DNA from: Allosphingosinicella sp042666435
GTDB lineage: Bacteria > Pseudomonadota > Alphaproteobacteria > Sphingomonadales > Sphingomonadaceae
DNA: 64,000 bases
Reading direction: 5' to 3'
NCBI RefSeq assembly: GCF_042666435.1
Contig: NZ_JBHTDC010000001.1
Span: 124,001-188,000, forward strand
The notes under the pieces are model-generated. The model made no database searches, had not been told where the DNA came from, and saw nothing but the letters and a program-made list of their open reading frames with translations. Below are positions 16,165 through 24,693 of the stretch, in pieces. The stretch's first letter is position 1. The number at the start of each line of letters is the position of its first letter. A program made the position numbers and the translations under genes.

Positions 16165-16848
16165 ATGGCGACGCAACCGAAGCTCGATTATGAAAGCCTC
16201 GACGACCTTGCCGTGGCCGGCCGGCTCGCGGCGCGCGACGAAGCGGCGGTGCGGCTGGTCACCGGGCGCAACAACCAGCGCCTCTTCCGCGCCGCCTGGA
16301 GCATCCTTGGCGACCGGGCGGACGCAGAGGATGCCGTCCAGAGCGCCTATCTCAGCGCCTTTTCGGGAATCGCGGACTTTGCGGGGAGGTCCTCGCTCAG
16401 CACCTGGCTTACCCGCATCGTCATCAACGAAGCACTGGGACGCAAGCGGGCGGCACGGAGGCGGCGCGCGCATCTCGACGCGGGGAGCGTGGTGGTGCTC
16501 GACGAATATCGGGACAAGCTCATGCGCGGATCGATGACGGAAACGCTGCCGGACGGTGTGGTGGCGCGAGCCGAGATCAGGCGGTTGCTGGAAGAGGCGA
16601 TCACGCGGCTCCCCGCTGGATTCCGTCTGGTCTTCGTGCTGCGCGAGATCGAGGAATTGAGCGTCGAGGAGACATCTGAAGCGCTCGGCATCCCACCGGC
16701 GACGGTCAAGACCCGGCATCACCGCGCGCGGCGGCGGCTCCAGGACGATCTGGCGCCCGAGCTCAGGACGGCACTCACCGGCACCTTCCCCTTTGCGGGC
16801 GCCGATTGCGAAGGGATGACCGAGCGGGTGCTACGCGCCTTGCCTTGA
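16165..16848 (+). CDS. ECF-family RNA polymerase sigma factor
   Basis: 227 residues from ATG 16165 with CAGGAGGG upstream. Region 2 includes LFRAAWSILGDRADAEDAVQSAYLSAF and the promoter-melting segment DFAGRSSLSTWLTRIVIN. Region 4 is the helix-turn-helix ELSVEETSEALGIPPATVKTRHHRARRRL. The C-terminal tail (FPFAGADCEGMTERVLRAL) extends past region 4 and has a single conserved-looking Cys that could be regulatory; this is speculation. No anti-sigma gene is adjacent: the next gene downstream is on the opposite strand. Its likely targets are the three shared promoters around folE and DUF4142. Confidence 0.93.
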   Translation: MATQPKLDYESLDDLAVAGRLAARDEAAVRLVTGRNNQRLFRAAWSILGDRADAEDAVQSAYLSAFSGIADFAGRSSLSTWLTRIVINEALGRKRAARRRRAHLDAGSVVVLDEYRDKLMRGSMTETLPDGVVARAEIRRLLEEAITRLPAGFRLVFVLREIEELSVEETSEALGIPPATVKTRHHRARRRLQDDLAPELRTALTGTFPFAGADCEGMTERVLRALP

Positions 16849-16860
16849 CCCTTTCCGTCG

Positions 16861-18993
16861 TTACTCGGCCGCCACGTCCAGCTCTTCCAGCATGAAGGCG
16901 TAATATTCGGCCATGTCGCGATAGCGGCGGAAGCGGCCAGATTTGCCGCCGTGCCCGGCTTCCATGTTCGTCCGGAAGACCAAAGGCGCCTCGCCCGTGG
17001 CCCGATCGCGCAGGCGCGCCACCCATTTGGCCGGCTCGAAATACTGGACCTGCGAATCCCACAGGCCTGTGCCGACGAACAGCGCCGGATAGGCCTGCGC
17101 CGTGACATTGTCGTAGGGCGAATAGGACAACATGTAGGCATAGGCTTCCGGCTCCCTGGGGTCGCCCCATTCGTCCCACTCGTTGCTGGTGAGCGGGATC
17201 GTCTCGTCGAGCATGGTGGTGACGACGTCGACGAACGGCACTTGGGCGATCATCACGTCGTAATCTTGCGGAGCCATGTTGGCGACGGCGCCCATCAGCA
17301 GGCCGCCGGCGCTGCCGCCCATCGCCGCGACCCGATCCTTCGCCGCATAACCTTCGCCGACAAGGTGGCGGGTGACGTCGATGAAATCGGTGAAGCTGTT
17401 CTTCTTGCTCATCAGATGGCCGTCGTCATACCAGGCGCGGCCCATTTCCTGACCGCCCCTTATGTGGGCGATGGCATAGGCCATGCCGCGGTCGAGCAGG
17501 CTCACGATCGCGGGGTTGAACGCGGGGTCGGTCGACGAGCCGTAGCTGCCATAGGCATATTGGAGGAGGGCGGCGGTGCCGTCCGGCTCGAAACCTTTCC
17601 TGTAGACGATCGACACCGGAATCTTCGCCCCGTCCCGCGCCGTCGCCCAGAGCCGCTCCGTCACATAATTGGCGGAGTCGTAGCCGCCCAGCACCGGCGT
17701 GCGCTTGAGCAGCTTGCGTTCGCCCGTCGCCGGGTTGACTTCGTAGGTCGTGCTCGGAGTGGTGAGCGACGTATAATCGTAGCGCAGCCATTGGGTGTCC
17801 GGCTCCGCATTCATGCCCAGCCGCATCGTATAGGCCGGTTCGTCGGAGGCGACGAAGTCGCTCTCGCCGTCGGCGGCGAGGGTGCGCAGGCGCTTCAGGC
17901 CTCCCGATCGCTCCTCGATCGCGGTGAAACCGTCGAACAGGGCGAAATCCTCGACGAAGACGTCATTGCTATGCGGCACCATGTCCTTCCAGAGGGCGCG
18001 GTCGCCGCTTCTCTGATCGTCGGCCAGGGTCATCAGCCGGAAATTGGGCGCGTCCCAGTTGGTCCGGATGACCCACCGGTCGCCGAGATGGTCGGCCCGA
18101 TATTCGAAATCACGCTGGCGGGGGGCGAGCAGGGTGAAGGCGCCGGGCGCCCCGGCGGAGGTGCAGCGTTGCTCGCTGCTCACCGTGCTCTGCACATAGA
18201 TGCAGATATGGTCGTCGGAGCGGGTGCGGAAGATGCCCATGTAGAAGCTGTCGTCCGGCTCCTCGTAGACGAGCCGGTCGGCGCTGGCGGGCATGCCGAG
18301 CACATGCGCCTTGACCCTCTTGCCGAGCAGGGTCGTCGGATCCTTGTCGATGTAGAAGAGGGTGCGGTTGTCGTCCGCCCAGACGATGTTCGCCTCGATA
18401 TTGGTGACGGTGTCGGCAAGCAGCTCGCCCGTCTCGAGATTCTTGACCTTGAGCACATATTGGCGCCGCCCGACCGTATCTTCAGCCCAGGCGAGGAGCC
18501 TGTTGTCAGGGCTTATTTCCCAGTTCGAGACCTGGAAGAACGGCTTGCCCTCGGCCATCGCATTCTGGTCGAGCAATATCTCTTCAGGCGCGTCCATTCC
18601 CCCCTTGCGGCGGGCGACGACGGGATAATCCTGTCCGGTCTCGAAGCGCGTGTAATAATGATAGCCGCGCAGCCGGTAGGGGACCGAGGAATCGTCCTGC
18701 TTGATGCGCCCCACTATCTCTTCGTAGAGCCGCTCCTGAAGCGCCTTGGTCGGCGCCAGCACGGCGTCGGCATAAGCGTTTTCGGCCTTTAGATAGGCCA
18801 GCATCTCCGGATTCTCGCGGCTGTCGTCGCGCAGCCAATAATATTCGTCCTGCCGAACCGCGCCATGGGGCGCGCTGACCTCATGCGGCTTCTTGGCGGC
18901 GGCGGGCGCCTCCGGAAGCTGGGCGGGGGCGGTCGACGTGGCGGTGAGCGACGCGCCAAGCAGGAGGGCGCGCAAGAGCATCGGACGGTTCAT
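16861..18993 (-). CDS. Oligopeptidase B-type S9 peptidase, exported
   Basis: About 710 residues from MNRPMLLRALLLGASLTATS (ATG 18993, GGGGGAA upstream). The signal peptide ends near APAQ. The N-terminal prolyl-oligopeptidase propeller is recognisable (KPHEVSAPHGAVRQDEYYWLRDDSR, EIVGRIKQDDSSVPYR). The catalytic domain has GGSAGGLLMGAVANM (nucleophile Ser), an Asp in the GLWDSQV region and His in EAGHGGKSGRF. The acidic residues typical of oligopeptidase B suggest cleavage after Arg/Lys. It is convergent with the ECF sigma gene, with a 12-nt gap. Confidence 0.93.
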   Translation of the reverse strand: MNRPMLLRALLLGASLTATSTAPAQLPEAPAAAKKPHEVSAPHGAVRQDEYYWLRDDSRENPEMLAYLKAENAYADAVLAPTKALQERLYEEIVGRIKQDDSSVPYRLRGYHYYTRFETGQDYPVVARRKGGMDAPEEILLDQNAMAEGKPFFQVSNWEISPDNRLLAWAEDTVGRRQYVLKVKNLETGELLADTVTNIEANIVWADDNRTLFYIDKDPTTLLGKRVKAHVLGMPASADRLVYEEPDDSFYMGIFRTRSDDHICIYVQSTVSSEQRCTSAGAPGAFTLLAPRQRDFEYRADHLGDRWVIRTNWDAPNFRLMTLADDQRSGDRALWKDMVPHSNDVFVEDFALFDGFTAIEERSGGLKRLRTLAADGESDFVASDEPAYTMRLGMNAEPDTQWLRYDYTSLTTPSTTYEVNPATGERKLLKRTPVLGGYDSANYVTERLWATARDGAKIPVSIVYRKGFEPDGTAALLQYAYGSYGSSTDPAFNPAIVSLLDRGMAYAIAHIRGGQEMGRAWYDDGHLMSKKNSFTDFIDVTRHLVGEGYAAKDRVAAMGGSAGGLLMGAVANMAPQDYDVMIAQVPFVDVVTTMLDETIPLTSNEWDEWGDPREPEAYAYMLSYSPYDNVTAQAYPALFVGTGLWDSQVQYFEPAKWVARLRDRATGEAPLVFRTNMEAGHGGKSGRFRRYRDMAEYYAFMLEELDVAAE

Positions 18994-19074
18994 GATTCCC
19001 CCGGAATGGTGATGACGGCACAAGATGGCACGGCGCCCATCGCCTTGCCAAGCCGGCTCGACTTCCGGCGCGCG

Positions 19075-20556
19075 TCAGCCGCGCGAAGACGCGCGCAGCG
19101 GCTGCTCCGGCTCGGGCGTGGCGGGCGCGGTGGTCCAGCCCAAGCGCGGGATGGCGATCGAACGCCTGCCCGAAAGGTCGGTGCGGGACACGAGAATTTC
19201 CCTTTCCTCCATCCAGGCGAGAAGCCGCCGGACGCGGGCGGGCGAGCTGGTGCCGTAGACCTCGGCCAGAATCGGACCGGACGGACATTCCTGCCCCTCG
19301 CGGGCGGCGCGGGCGATGAGCAGGAACGGGGCCAGCATCTCCTCGGGAAGCTCGGCGCCGATGGCGAGCGCTCCCGCATAATTCTCGTCGCCCGGGTCGA
19401 GGATGCCGGCGCGGGCGGCCGACAGCCGGAAACGGAAGGCGGCGAGGTCGAGCGGCGGACGGGCGAGGCGCCGCATCCGGCATCGCAGCAGAAAATCCTG
19501 GTAGAGCGCCGGCACCGGCTGGAACGCCGAGCCGGGCTCCTCCGTCACCTCGCTCAAGACCCGGGCAACGATCGCCTCCTGCTCCTCCTCGTCAAGGCCG
19601 GGAAGGGAAGGGGCCGCCGGGGCCGGCTCGGGCGCGCGAATGAGATCGTCGGCGGGCACCGGCGCGTGTGGGGCCGGGGGAGGGGGCGGTGGCGCTTCTC
19701 CGGGCGCCGGGGCGAGCAGCAGGCTCTCCAGTTCCTCCGGCGCCGCCGACGGCAGCGGCACCAGCTTGGGGCTTCCGCTCCGCGCCGCCGTCTTCACGGC
19801 GCCGATCCGGACCCGCACTGGCCGCCGCGAGACCGCCGGGCCGAGCGCCAGGAAGTGACCGCGCTCGAGATCGCGTATGACCTCCGCCCGCCGCCGCTCC
19901 ATGCCAAGCAGGTCGGCGGCGCGGGCCATGTCGATATCGAGGAAGGTCCGGCCCATCAGGAAATTGGAAGCCTCGGCGGCGACGTTCTTCGCGAGCTTGG
20001 CGAGGCGCTGGGTGGCGATGACCCCGGCGAGGCCGCGCTTCCTGCCGCGGCACATCAGGTTGGTCATCGCGCCCAGCGAAGCGCGTCGGGCCTCGTCCGA
20101 GACCTCACCGGCGACGGCGGGAGCGAAGACCTGGGCCTCGTCGACGACGACCAGGGCCGGATACCAATGGTCGCGCGGCGCGTCGAACAAGGCGGAAAGG
20201 AAGGTCGCGGCGCAGCGCATCTGCGCCTCCATCTCCAGCCCCTCCAGGTTGAGCACGACGGACACGCGATGCTCCCGCACCCGGGCGGCAAGACGGGCGA
20301 TTTCGGCGAAACTATAGTCCGCCGCCTCGATGGCGACATGGCCGAAGGCGTCGGCGAGCGAGGTGAAATCCCCCTCCGGGTCGATCACCACCTGCTGGAC
20401 GAGCCCGGCGCTGCCTTCGAGCAGGCGGCGCAGCAGATGCGACTTGCCCGAACCCGAATTGCCCTGGACGAGCAGGCGCGTCGCGAGAAGCTCCTCGAGG
20501 TCCATCGCCACCGCGACGCCCGCGCTGTCGAGCCCCATATCAATCTTTACAGTCAC
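19075..20556 (-). CDS. HerA/DUF87-like ATP-binding protein with proline-rich linker
   Basis: About 493 residues if GTG 20556 is used; an ATG at 20631 adds 25 polar residues of doubtful origin. The Walker A is VQGNSGSGKSHLL, the Walker B-like segment ALVVVDEAQVFAP, and a HerA-style arginine/glutamine region is GLAGVIATQRLAKL. The middle (about residues 255-320) is a Pro/Ala-rich linker containing eight or so consecutive prolines. The C-terminal part resembles a winged-helix domain (ILAEVYGTSSPARVRRLLAWMEEREILV). HerA-family ATPases translocate DNA; here no NurA partner is next to it. The function is unassigned. Confidence 0.75.
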   Translation of the reverse strand: MTVKIDMGLDSAGVAVAMDLEELLATRLLVQGNSGSGKSHLLRRLLEGSAGLVQQVVIDPEGDFTSLADAFGHVAIEAADYSFAEIARLAARVREHRVSVVLNLEGLEMEAQMRCAATFLSALFDAPRDHWYPALVVVDEAQVFAPAVAGEVSDEARRASLGAMTNLMCRGRKRGLAGVIATQRLAKLAKNVAAEASNFLMGRTFLDIDMARAADLLGMERRRAEVIRDLERGHFLALGPAVSRRPVRVRIGAVKTAARSGSPKLVPLPSAAPEELESLLLAPAPGEAPPPPPPAPHAPVPADDLIRAPEPAPAAPSLPGLDEEEQEAIVARVLSEVTEEPGSAFQPVPALYQDFLLRCRMRRLARPPLDLAAFRFRLSAARAGILDPGDENYAGALAIGAELPEEMLAPFLLIARAAREGQECPSGPILAEVYGTSSPARVRRLLAWMEEREILVSRTDLSGRRSIAIPRLGWTTAPATPEPEQPLRASSRG

Positions 20557-20647
20557 ATCTCGGCTCTTGGCCAAGCGCGGGCGGGACCGCAAGGGCGGAT
20601 CGGAGCTTGAGTTGCGCGCATCCGATCCCAAGTCTATTTACCGGCCC

Positions 20648-20959
20648 ATGAGCCTGTCGCGTCTTGTCCTCCTGGTTGCCGCCTTGGCCGTTCTGCTCGC
20701 GCCGCTGGCGATGATCGGCGGTGGCAGCGCGATGGCGCACGAGGTTGTCGCTGCCCATTGCGCCGACATGGATACATCCTCGGACGAAGCCCCCGGCCGC
20801 GACAATGCCTGCATGATGGCCTGCGCCGCCATTCCATCTTTCTCGGCCGGCGTCGAGCAGGTGACGGTCGCGCCGGCGCCCTTGCCGCATCCGCCGCTGG
20901 CCGAAAGCGTGTCCGGTCTCGCCCCCGAGGCCGAGACGCCGCCTCCTCGAATCTCCTGA
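20648..20959 (+). CDS. Small exported Cys/Met-containing protein of the copper locus
   Basis: 103 residues from MSLSRLVLLVAALAVLLAP, a signal peptide ending AMAHE. The mature part has CADMDTSSDEAP and DNACMMACAAIPSF, so Cys and Met residues suited to Cu(I) binding, then a proline-rich tail. It resembles the small cysteine-motif proteins often found at the front of copper operons (DUF2946-like), but the match is by motif only. It is first in the plus-strand copper cluster and divergent from the HerA-like gene. Confidence 0.65.
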   Translation: MSLSRLVLLVAALAVLLAPLAMIGGGSAMAHEVVAAHCADMDTSSDEAPGRDNACMMACAAIPSFSAGVEQVTVAPAPLPHPPLAESVSGLAPEAETPPPRIS

Positions 20960-20995
20960 AGCGAACCCACGACACGCTTTTCAGGAGATTAAGAG

Positions 20996-21259
20996 ATGAA
21001 GACGTTGATTGCCGCGATCGCGCTGACGAGCGCTTTCCCCGTCGCCGCCCAGACCGCGCCGGGCGGCCACGCCGACCATGCCGCTCCCGCCGCCGGGCAC
21101 GAAGGCCATGAGCAGCATTCCGATCACAAGGATTGCTGCAAGAAGGCCGACGGCGCGATGAAGGAATGCTGCGAGAAGATGAAGGACGGCGCCAGGATGG
21201 CCTGCTGCGAGAAGCACGAAAAGTCCGAAGGCCATGACGGCCACCAGATGAACCATTGA
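20996..21259 (+). CDS. His/Cys-rich small periplasmic metal-binding protein
   Basis: 87 residues with signal peptide MKTLIAAIALTSAFPVAAQ and a good CAGGAG site 7 nt upstream. The mature chain is a string of metal ligands: HADHAAPAAGHEGHEQHSDH, then three CC pairs in DCCKK, ECCEKMKDG and ACCEKHEKS, ending HDGHQMNH. It looks like a periplasmic copper chaperone or buffer. It is placed 36 nt after the previous small gene and about 115 nt before copA. I recognise no named family. Confidence 0.8.
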   Translation: MKTLIAAIALTSAFPVAAQTAPGGHADHAAPAAGHEGHEQHSDHKDCCKKADGAMKECCEKMKDGARMACCEKHEKSEGHDGHQMNH

Positions 21260-21313
21260 GCCGGTCGGGGAGGGCGTACCCCTCCCCGCCGCGATGACGG
21301 ACGAGCCGCGGTC

Positions 21314-21344
21314 TTGACCCTGCCATGGTGTCAGGCCGGACAAG
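21314..21344 (+). promoter_or_regulatory. CueR/MerR-type operator-promoter before copA
   Basis: TTGACC, then a 19-bp spacer containing the dyad CTGCCATGGTGTCAG, then GACAAG at the -10 position. The 19-bp spacer and the dyad closely match the operator before the Cu-ATPase at 28252-28282 (CTAACATGATGTCAG). The -10 match is weak, as expected of promoters that need MerR-type activation. Confidence 0.65.
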
Positions 21345-21373
21345 GCGCGCGCGACTCGCACGAGGAAAGAAAG

Positions 21374-23131
21374 ATGATCGATTTGGCGATGAACCGGCGC
21401 GCCTTGCTGCGCGGCGCCGCGCTTGGGGGCGTGGGCCTCGGGCTGCACGGCCTGTATCCCGCCTGGGCGCGGAGCGGCACTCCTGGGCTTGCCCCGCGGC
21501 TGCCGACCCTGTCCGGCGAGGATATCCGCCTCAAGGTGGCGCACAGCCCCTTCACCGTCGGCGGCCGCACCGGCCACGCCATCACCTTGAACGGCGTCCT
21601 CCCCGCGCCGCTGATCCGGCTTCGCGAAGGCCAGAACGTCCGCATCCATGTCGAGAATACGCTCGACGAGGACACGTCCATCCACTGGCACGGCTTCATC
21701 CTGCCCTTCCACATGGACGGCGTGCCCGGAATCAGCTTCCCGGGCATCCTGCCGAAGACGACTTTCACTTACGAATTCCCGATCGTCCAGAACGGCACCT
21801 ACTGGTATCACAGCCATAGCGGCTTGCAGGAGCAGAGCGGCCATTACGGCCCGATCGTCATCGATCCGGCCGGCGCCGATCCGGTCGCGTACGACCGCGA
21901 GCATGTCATCGTGCTCAGCGACTGGACTTTCCTCCATCCGCACGAGGTCATCGGCAAGCTCAAGCAGCAGGGCGGCTATTTCAACCGCCAGAAGCAGACC
22001 CTCGCCGGGCTTATCGACGGCGACGATCCCGAGGAGCGGATGTCGGCGTCCGACCGCCTGATGTGGGGCGAGATGCGGATGGATCCGACCGACATCGCCG
22101 ACGTGACCGGCTCCACCTACACCTATCTCGTCAACGGCCATGGCCCGCAAGAGAACTGGACCGGCCTGTTCCGTCCCGGCGAACGGGTCCGCCTGCGCTT
22201 CATCAATGCCTCGGCGATGTCGATCTTCAACATTCGCATCCCCGGTTTGCCGATGACGGTCGTGGCGGCCGACGGCCAGAATGTGAAGCCGGTGGAAACG
22301 GACGAGTTCCAGATATCCGTCGCCGAGACCTACGATGTCATCGTCACACCGCCAGAGGACAGGGCCTATACTCTGGTCGCGGAATCGATCGACCGCTCCG
22401 GCATGGGCCGCGCCACGCTTGCGCCTCGCCTGGGCATGACCGCGCCCGTACCGCCGCTTCGTCCCCGGCCGACGCTCGGCATGAAGGACATGGGCATGGG
22501 CGGGATGGACCACGGCGCGATGCAAGGCATGGATCACGGCGCGTCAGGCGCCGGCTCGATGGACCACGACATGCGCGACAAGTCGCTGGTGCCGCCCGAC
22601 ATGAAGGTCGGCGTCGGCGTCGACATGATCGCGCCCATGCCCGTGGACCGCACCGGCGACCGGCCGCTCGGGCTGGAGGGAGTGCCGCACCGGGTCCTCA
22701 CCTATCACCAGCTCGCGCCGCTCGTCCCGTTCCACGACACGCGCGAGCCGACCCGCAGCGTCGACATCCATCTCACCGGCAACATGGAGCGATTCATGTG
22801 GTCGTTCGACGGCGTGAAATTGAACGAAGGCGCCGAGCCAATCCGCTTCGCGCGGAACGAGCGGGTACGGGTCAACCTCATCAACAACAGCATGATGAGC
22901 CACCCGATCCACATCCACGGCCACTTCTTCGAGCTGGTGACGGGGATGGCGCACGGAAATCCCGTCAAGCATACGGTGAACGTGATGCCCGGCGGCAAGG
23001 CGAGCTTCGACTTGACCGCCGACGCCCCCGGCGACTGGGCGTTCCACTGCCACCTCCTCTACCACATGCACGCCGGCATGATGAACGTGGTCAAGGTCCG
23101 GCCCATGGACGATGAAGGAGAGGTGGCATGA
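21374..23131 (+). CDS. copA: Copper-resistance multicopper oxidase CopA
   Basis: 585 residues from ATG 21374. The twin-arginine signal is MNRRALLRGAALGGVGLG, so the folded enzyme is exported by Tat. Copper-binding motifs are IHWHGF, WYHSHS, HPIHIHGHFF and the C-terminal HCHLLYHMHAGM (type 1/2/3 sites). A Met/His-rich insert (MKDMGMGGMDHGAMQGMDHG) fits Cu(I) capture. The enzyme oxidises periplasmic Cu(I) to Cu(II). The stop overlaps the copB start (ATGA), and a CueR-like operator precedes the gene. Confidence 0.96.
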   Translation: MIDLAMNRRALLRGAALGGVGLGLHGLYPAWARSGTPGLAPRLPTLSGEDIRLKVAHSPFTVGGRTGHAITLNGVLPAPLIRLREGQNVRIHVENTLDEDTSIHWHGFILPFHMDGVPGISFPGILPKTTFTYEFPIVQNGTYWYHSHSGLQEQSGHYGPIVIDPAGADPVAYDREHVIVLSDWTFLHPHEVIGKLKQQGGYFNRQKQTLAGLIDGDDPEERMSASDRLMWGEMRMDPTDIADVTGSTYTYLVNGHGPQENWTGLFRPGERVRLRFINASAMSIFNIRIPGLPMTVVAADGQNVKPVETDEFQISVAETYDVIVTPPEDRAYTLVAESIDRSGMGRATLAPRLGMTAPVPPLRPRPTLGMKDMGMGGMDHGAMQGMDHGASGAGSMDHDMRDKSLVPPDMKVGVGVDMIAPMPVDRTGDRPLGLEGVPHRVLTYHQLAPLVPFHDTREPTRSVDIHLTGNMERFMWSFDGVKLNEGAEPIRFARNERVRVNLINNSMMSHPIHIHGHFFELVTGMAHGNPVKHTVNVMPGGKASFDLTADAPGDWAFHCHLLYHMHAGMMNVVKVRPMDDEGEVA

Positions 23132-24162
23132 AGCTTCTCCTGATCGCGCTCGGCGCCTCGGTGCTCGTGTGGCCGGCGGCCGGCCTGGCCCAGCATGCCG
23201 GCCATGCCGCGCCTCCGCCTAAACAGGATCCGCACGCCGGACACGACATGCCGTCACCGCCCCCTGCGGACCCCCACGCCGGTCATGACATGGGCTCTCA
23301 GCCCGAACAGCCGGCCGCCGATCCTCACGCCGGACACGTCATGCCTGAACAGCCGGCTACGGACCCCCATGCCGGCCATGCCATGCCGGGCATGACGGCG
23401 GACGATGCCCCTCCGGTCGCCCCGCCTCCTCCCGAGGCATTCCAGGGGCCGGAACATGCGGGCACGACCGTCTACGATTCCGAGCTCTTCCTGCGAAAGC
23501 GCGAGGAGGCGCTGATCGAGGAGCATGGCGGTATGACCAGCTGGATGATCCTCGCCGACCGGCTCGAATACCGCATCCAGGACGGCCGCGACGGCTATAA
23601 GTGGGATGCGCAGGGCTGGTATGGCGGCGATTACGACAAGCTCTGGATCAAAACCGAAGGCGAGGGCGCGTTCGGCGAAAGCCCGGAACAGGCCGAGGTC
23701 CAGGCGCTTTACAGCCGCGCGCTCGACCCCTGGTTCAACCTCCAGGCCGGCATCCGCCACGATTTCCGCCCCGATCCCGAGCGCACCCATTTCGTCCTCG
23801 GCATCCAGGGCCTGGCGCCCTACTGGTTCGAGGTCGATGGCCAGCTCTTCCTCTCGAACAAGGGCGAACTCACCGCGCGCTTCGAGGCGGAATATGACCA
23901 GCGCATCACCCAGAAGCTGATCCTCCAGCCCCTCGTCGAATTCGACCTCGCCGCCCAGGACGTGCCGGAGCTCGGCATCGGGGCGGGCCTCTCGTCGGTC
24001 GAGGCGGGATTGCGCCTCCGCTACGAAATCGTGCCCGAATTCGCTCCCTATGTCGGCGTCGAATATGGCGCCAAGCTCGGCGACACCGCCGATTTCGCGC
24101 GCGCGGCGGGCGAGGATGTCGGCGGCTGGGCGTTCCTCGTCGGCCTCAGGAGCTGGTTCTGA
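23128..24162 (+). CDS. copB: Copper-resistance outer-membrane protein CopB
   Basis: 344 residues with signal peptide MKLLLIALGASVLVWPAAG. Residues about 20-95 contain several copies of a DPHAGHDM/DPHAGHVM unit, a Met/His-rich copper-binding segment. The rest is the CopB beta-barrel domain (DRLEYRIQDGRDGYKWDAQGWYGGDYDKLWIKTEGE ending in an aromatic residue, GLRSWF). CopB is thought to sequester or export copper at the outer membrane. It starts in a 4-nt overlap with copA. Confidence 0.95.
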   Translation: MKLLLIALGASVLVWPAAGLAQHAGHAAPPPKQDPHAGHDMPSPPPADPHAGHDMGSQPEQPAADPHAGHVMPEQPATDPHAGHAMPGMTADDAPPVAPPPPEAFQGPEHAGTTVYDSELFLRKREEALIEEHGGMTSWMILADRLEYRIQDGRDGYKWDAQGWYGGDYDKLWIKTEGEGAFGESPEQAEVQALYSRALDPWFNLQAGIRHDFRPDPERTHFVLGIQGLAPYWFEVDGQLFLSNKGELTARFEAEYDQRITQKLILQPLVEFDLAAQDVPELGIGAGLSSVEAGLRLRYEIVPEFAPYVGVEYGAKLGDTADFARAAGEDVGGWAFLVGLRSWF

Positions 24163-24170
24163 CCCACCCC

Positions 24171-24252
24171 GTCATGCTGAACTTGTTTCAGCATCCAACG
24201 ACGAGCCTCCGAGCGGTGGCGAGTTGGACCCTGAAAACGAGTTCAGGGTGAC
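24171..24252. repeat. REP-like palindromic element, family A (copy 2)
   Basis: 82 bp with left arm GTCATGCTGAACTTGTTTC and right arm ending GAGTTCAGGGTGAC. It lies 8 nt after copB and 24 nt before the GIY-YIG pseudogene, forming the left bracket of that gene. Confidence 0.88.
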
Positions 24253-24276
24253 GGCGGAGGATGATAGGCTCGGCCG

Positions 24277-24618
24277 ATGGAGCGGCAGCCATTCGTTTAC
24301 ATCCTCGCCAGTCAGCCGCGCGGCACCTTGTACATCGGCGTGACATCCGATCTCCTGCGCCGCATCTGGGAGCATCGCACCGGCGTCATGCGCGGCTTCA
24401 CGCACCGCTAAAAAGTGCACCGTCTCGTCCATTTCGAAGAATGTGGAGACATGGAGCGCGCGATCCTGCGCGAGAAGCAGCTCAAGCGGTGGCATCGCCA
24501 ATGGAAGATCAACCTGATCGAGGAGCGCAATCCCCATTGGGACGATCTGGCGGTAAGCCTGGGTTTTGAGCGGTTGCCGGAGCGTCGTTCGAGGTCATCC
24601 CCGGAACCGTCATGCTGA
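24277..24618 (+). pseudogene. GIY-YIG nuclease (UPF0213/endonuclease-like), broken by an in-frame TAA
   Basis: The frame from ATG 24277 reads as a complete GIY-YIG domain (VYILASQPRGTLYIGVTSDL with LRRIWEHRTG after it). It stops at codon 45 (TAA, 24409-24411) and resumes in the same frame with KVHRLVHFEECGDMERAILR to 24618. The stop falls where related proteins normally carry a Tyr (GFTxRY), so one TAT/TAC to TAA change is enough to explain it. The family includes small standalone nucleases of unclear function. It is flanked on both sides by family A repeats, and the right one supplies its final stop. Confidence 0.85.
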
Positions 24619-24690
24619 ACTCGTTTCAGCATCCAGCCACGAACCACTGGATGACCGGCGACATGGACCCTGAAACAAGTTCAGGGTGAC
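24609..24690. repeat. REP-like palindromic element, family A (copy 3)
   Basis: 82 bp, left arm GTCATGCTGAACTCGTTTC, right arm GGACCCTGAAACAAGTTCAG continuing to GGTGAC. It is the right bracket of the GIY-YIG pseudogene and lies next to the 3' end of the PepSY gene. Confidence 0.88.
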
Positions 24691-24693
24691 AGT

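Noticed and set aside
20580..20632. CueR-like promoter before the small Cys/Met gene
   Set aside because: TTGAGT and TCTATT boxes are present with a 20-bp gap but no dyad like the other two copper operators.
21314..21373. Extended start of the copA frame at TTG 21314
   Set aside because: It would start on the operator itself; the Tat signal begins at ATG 21374.
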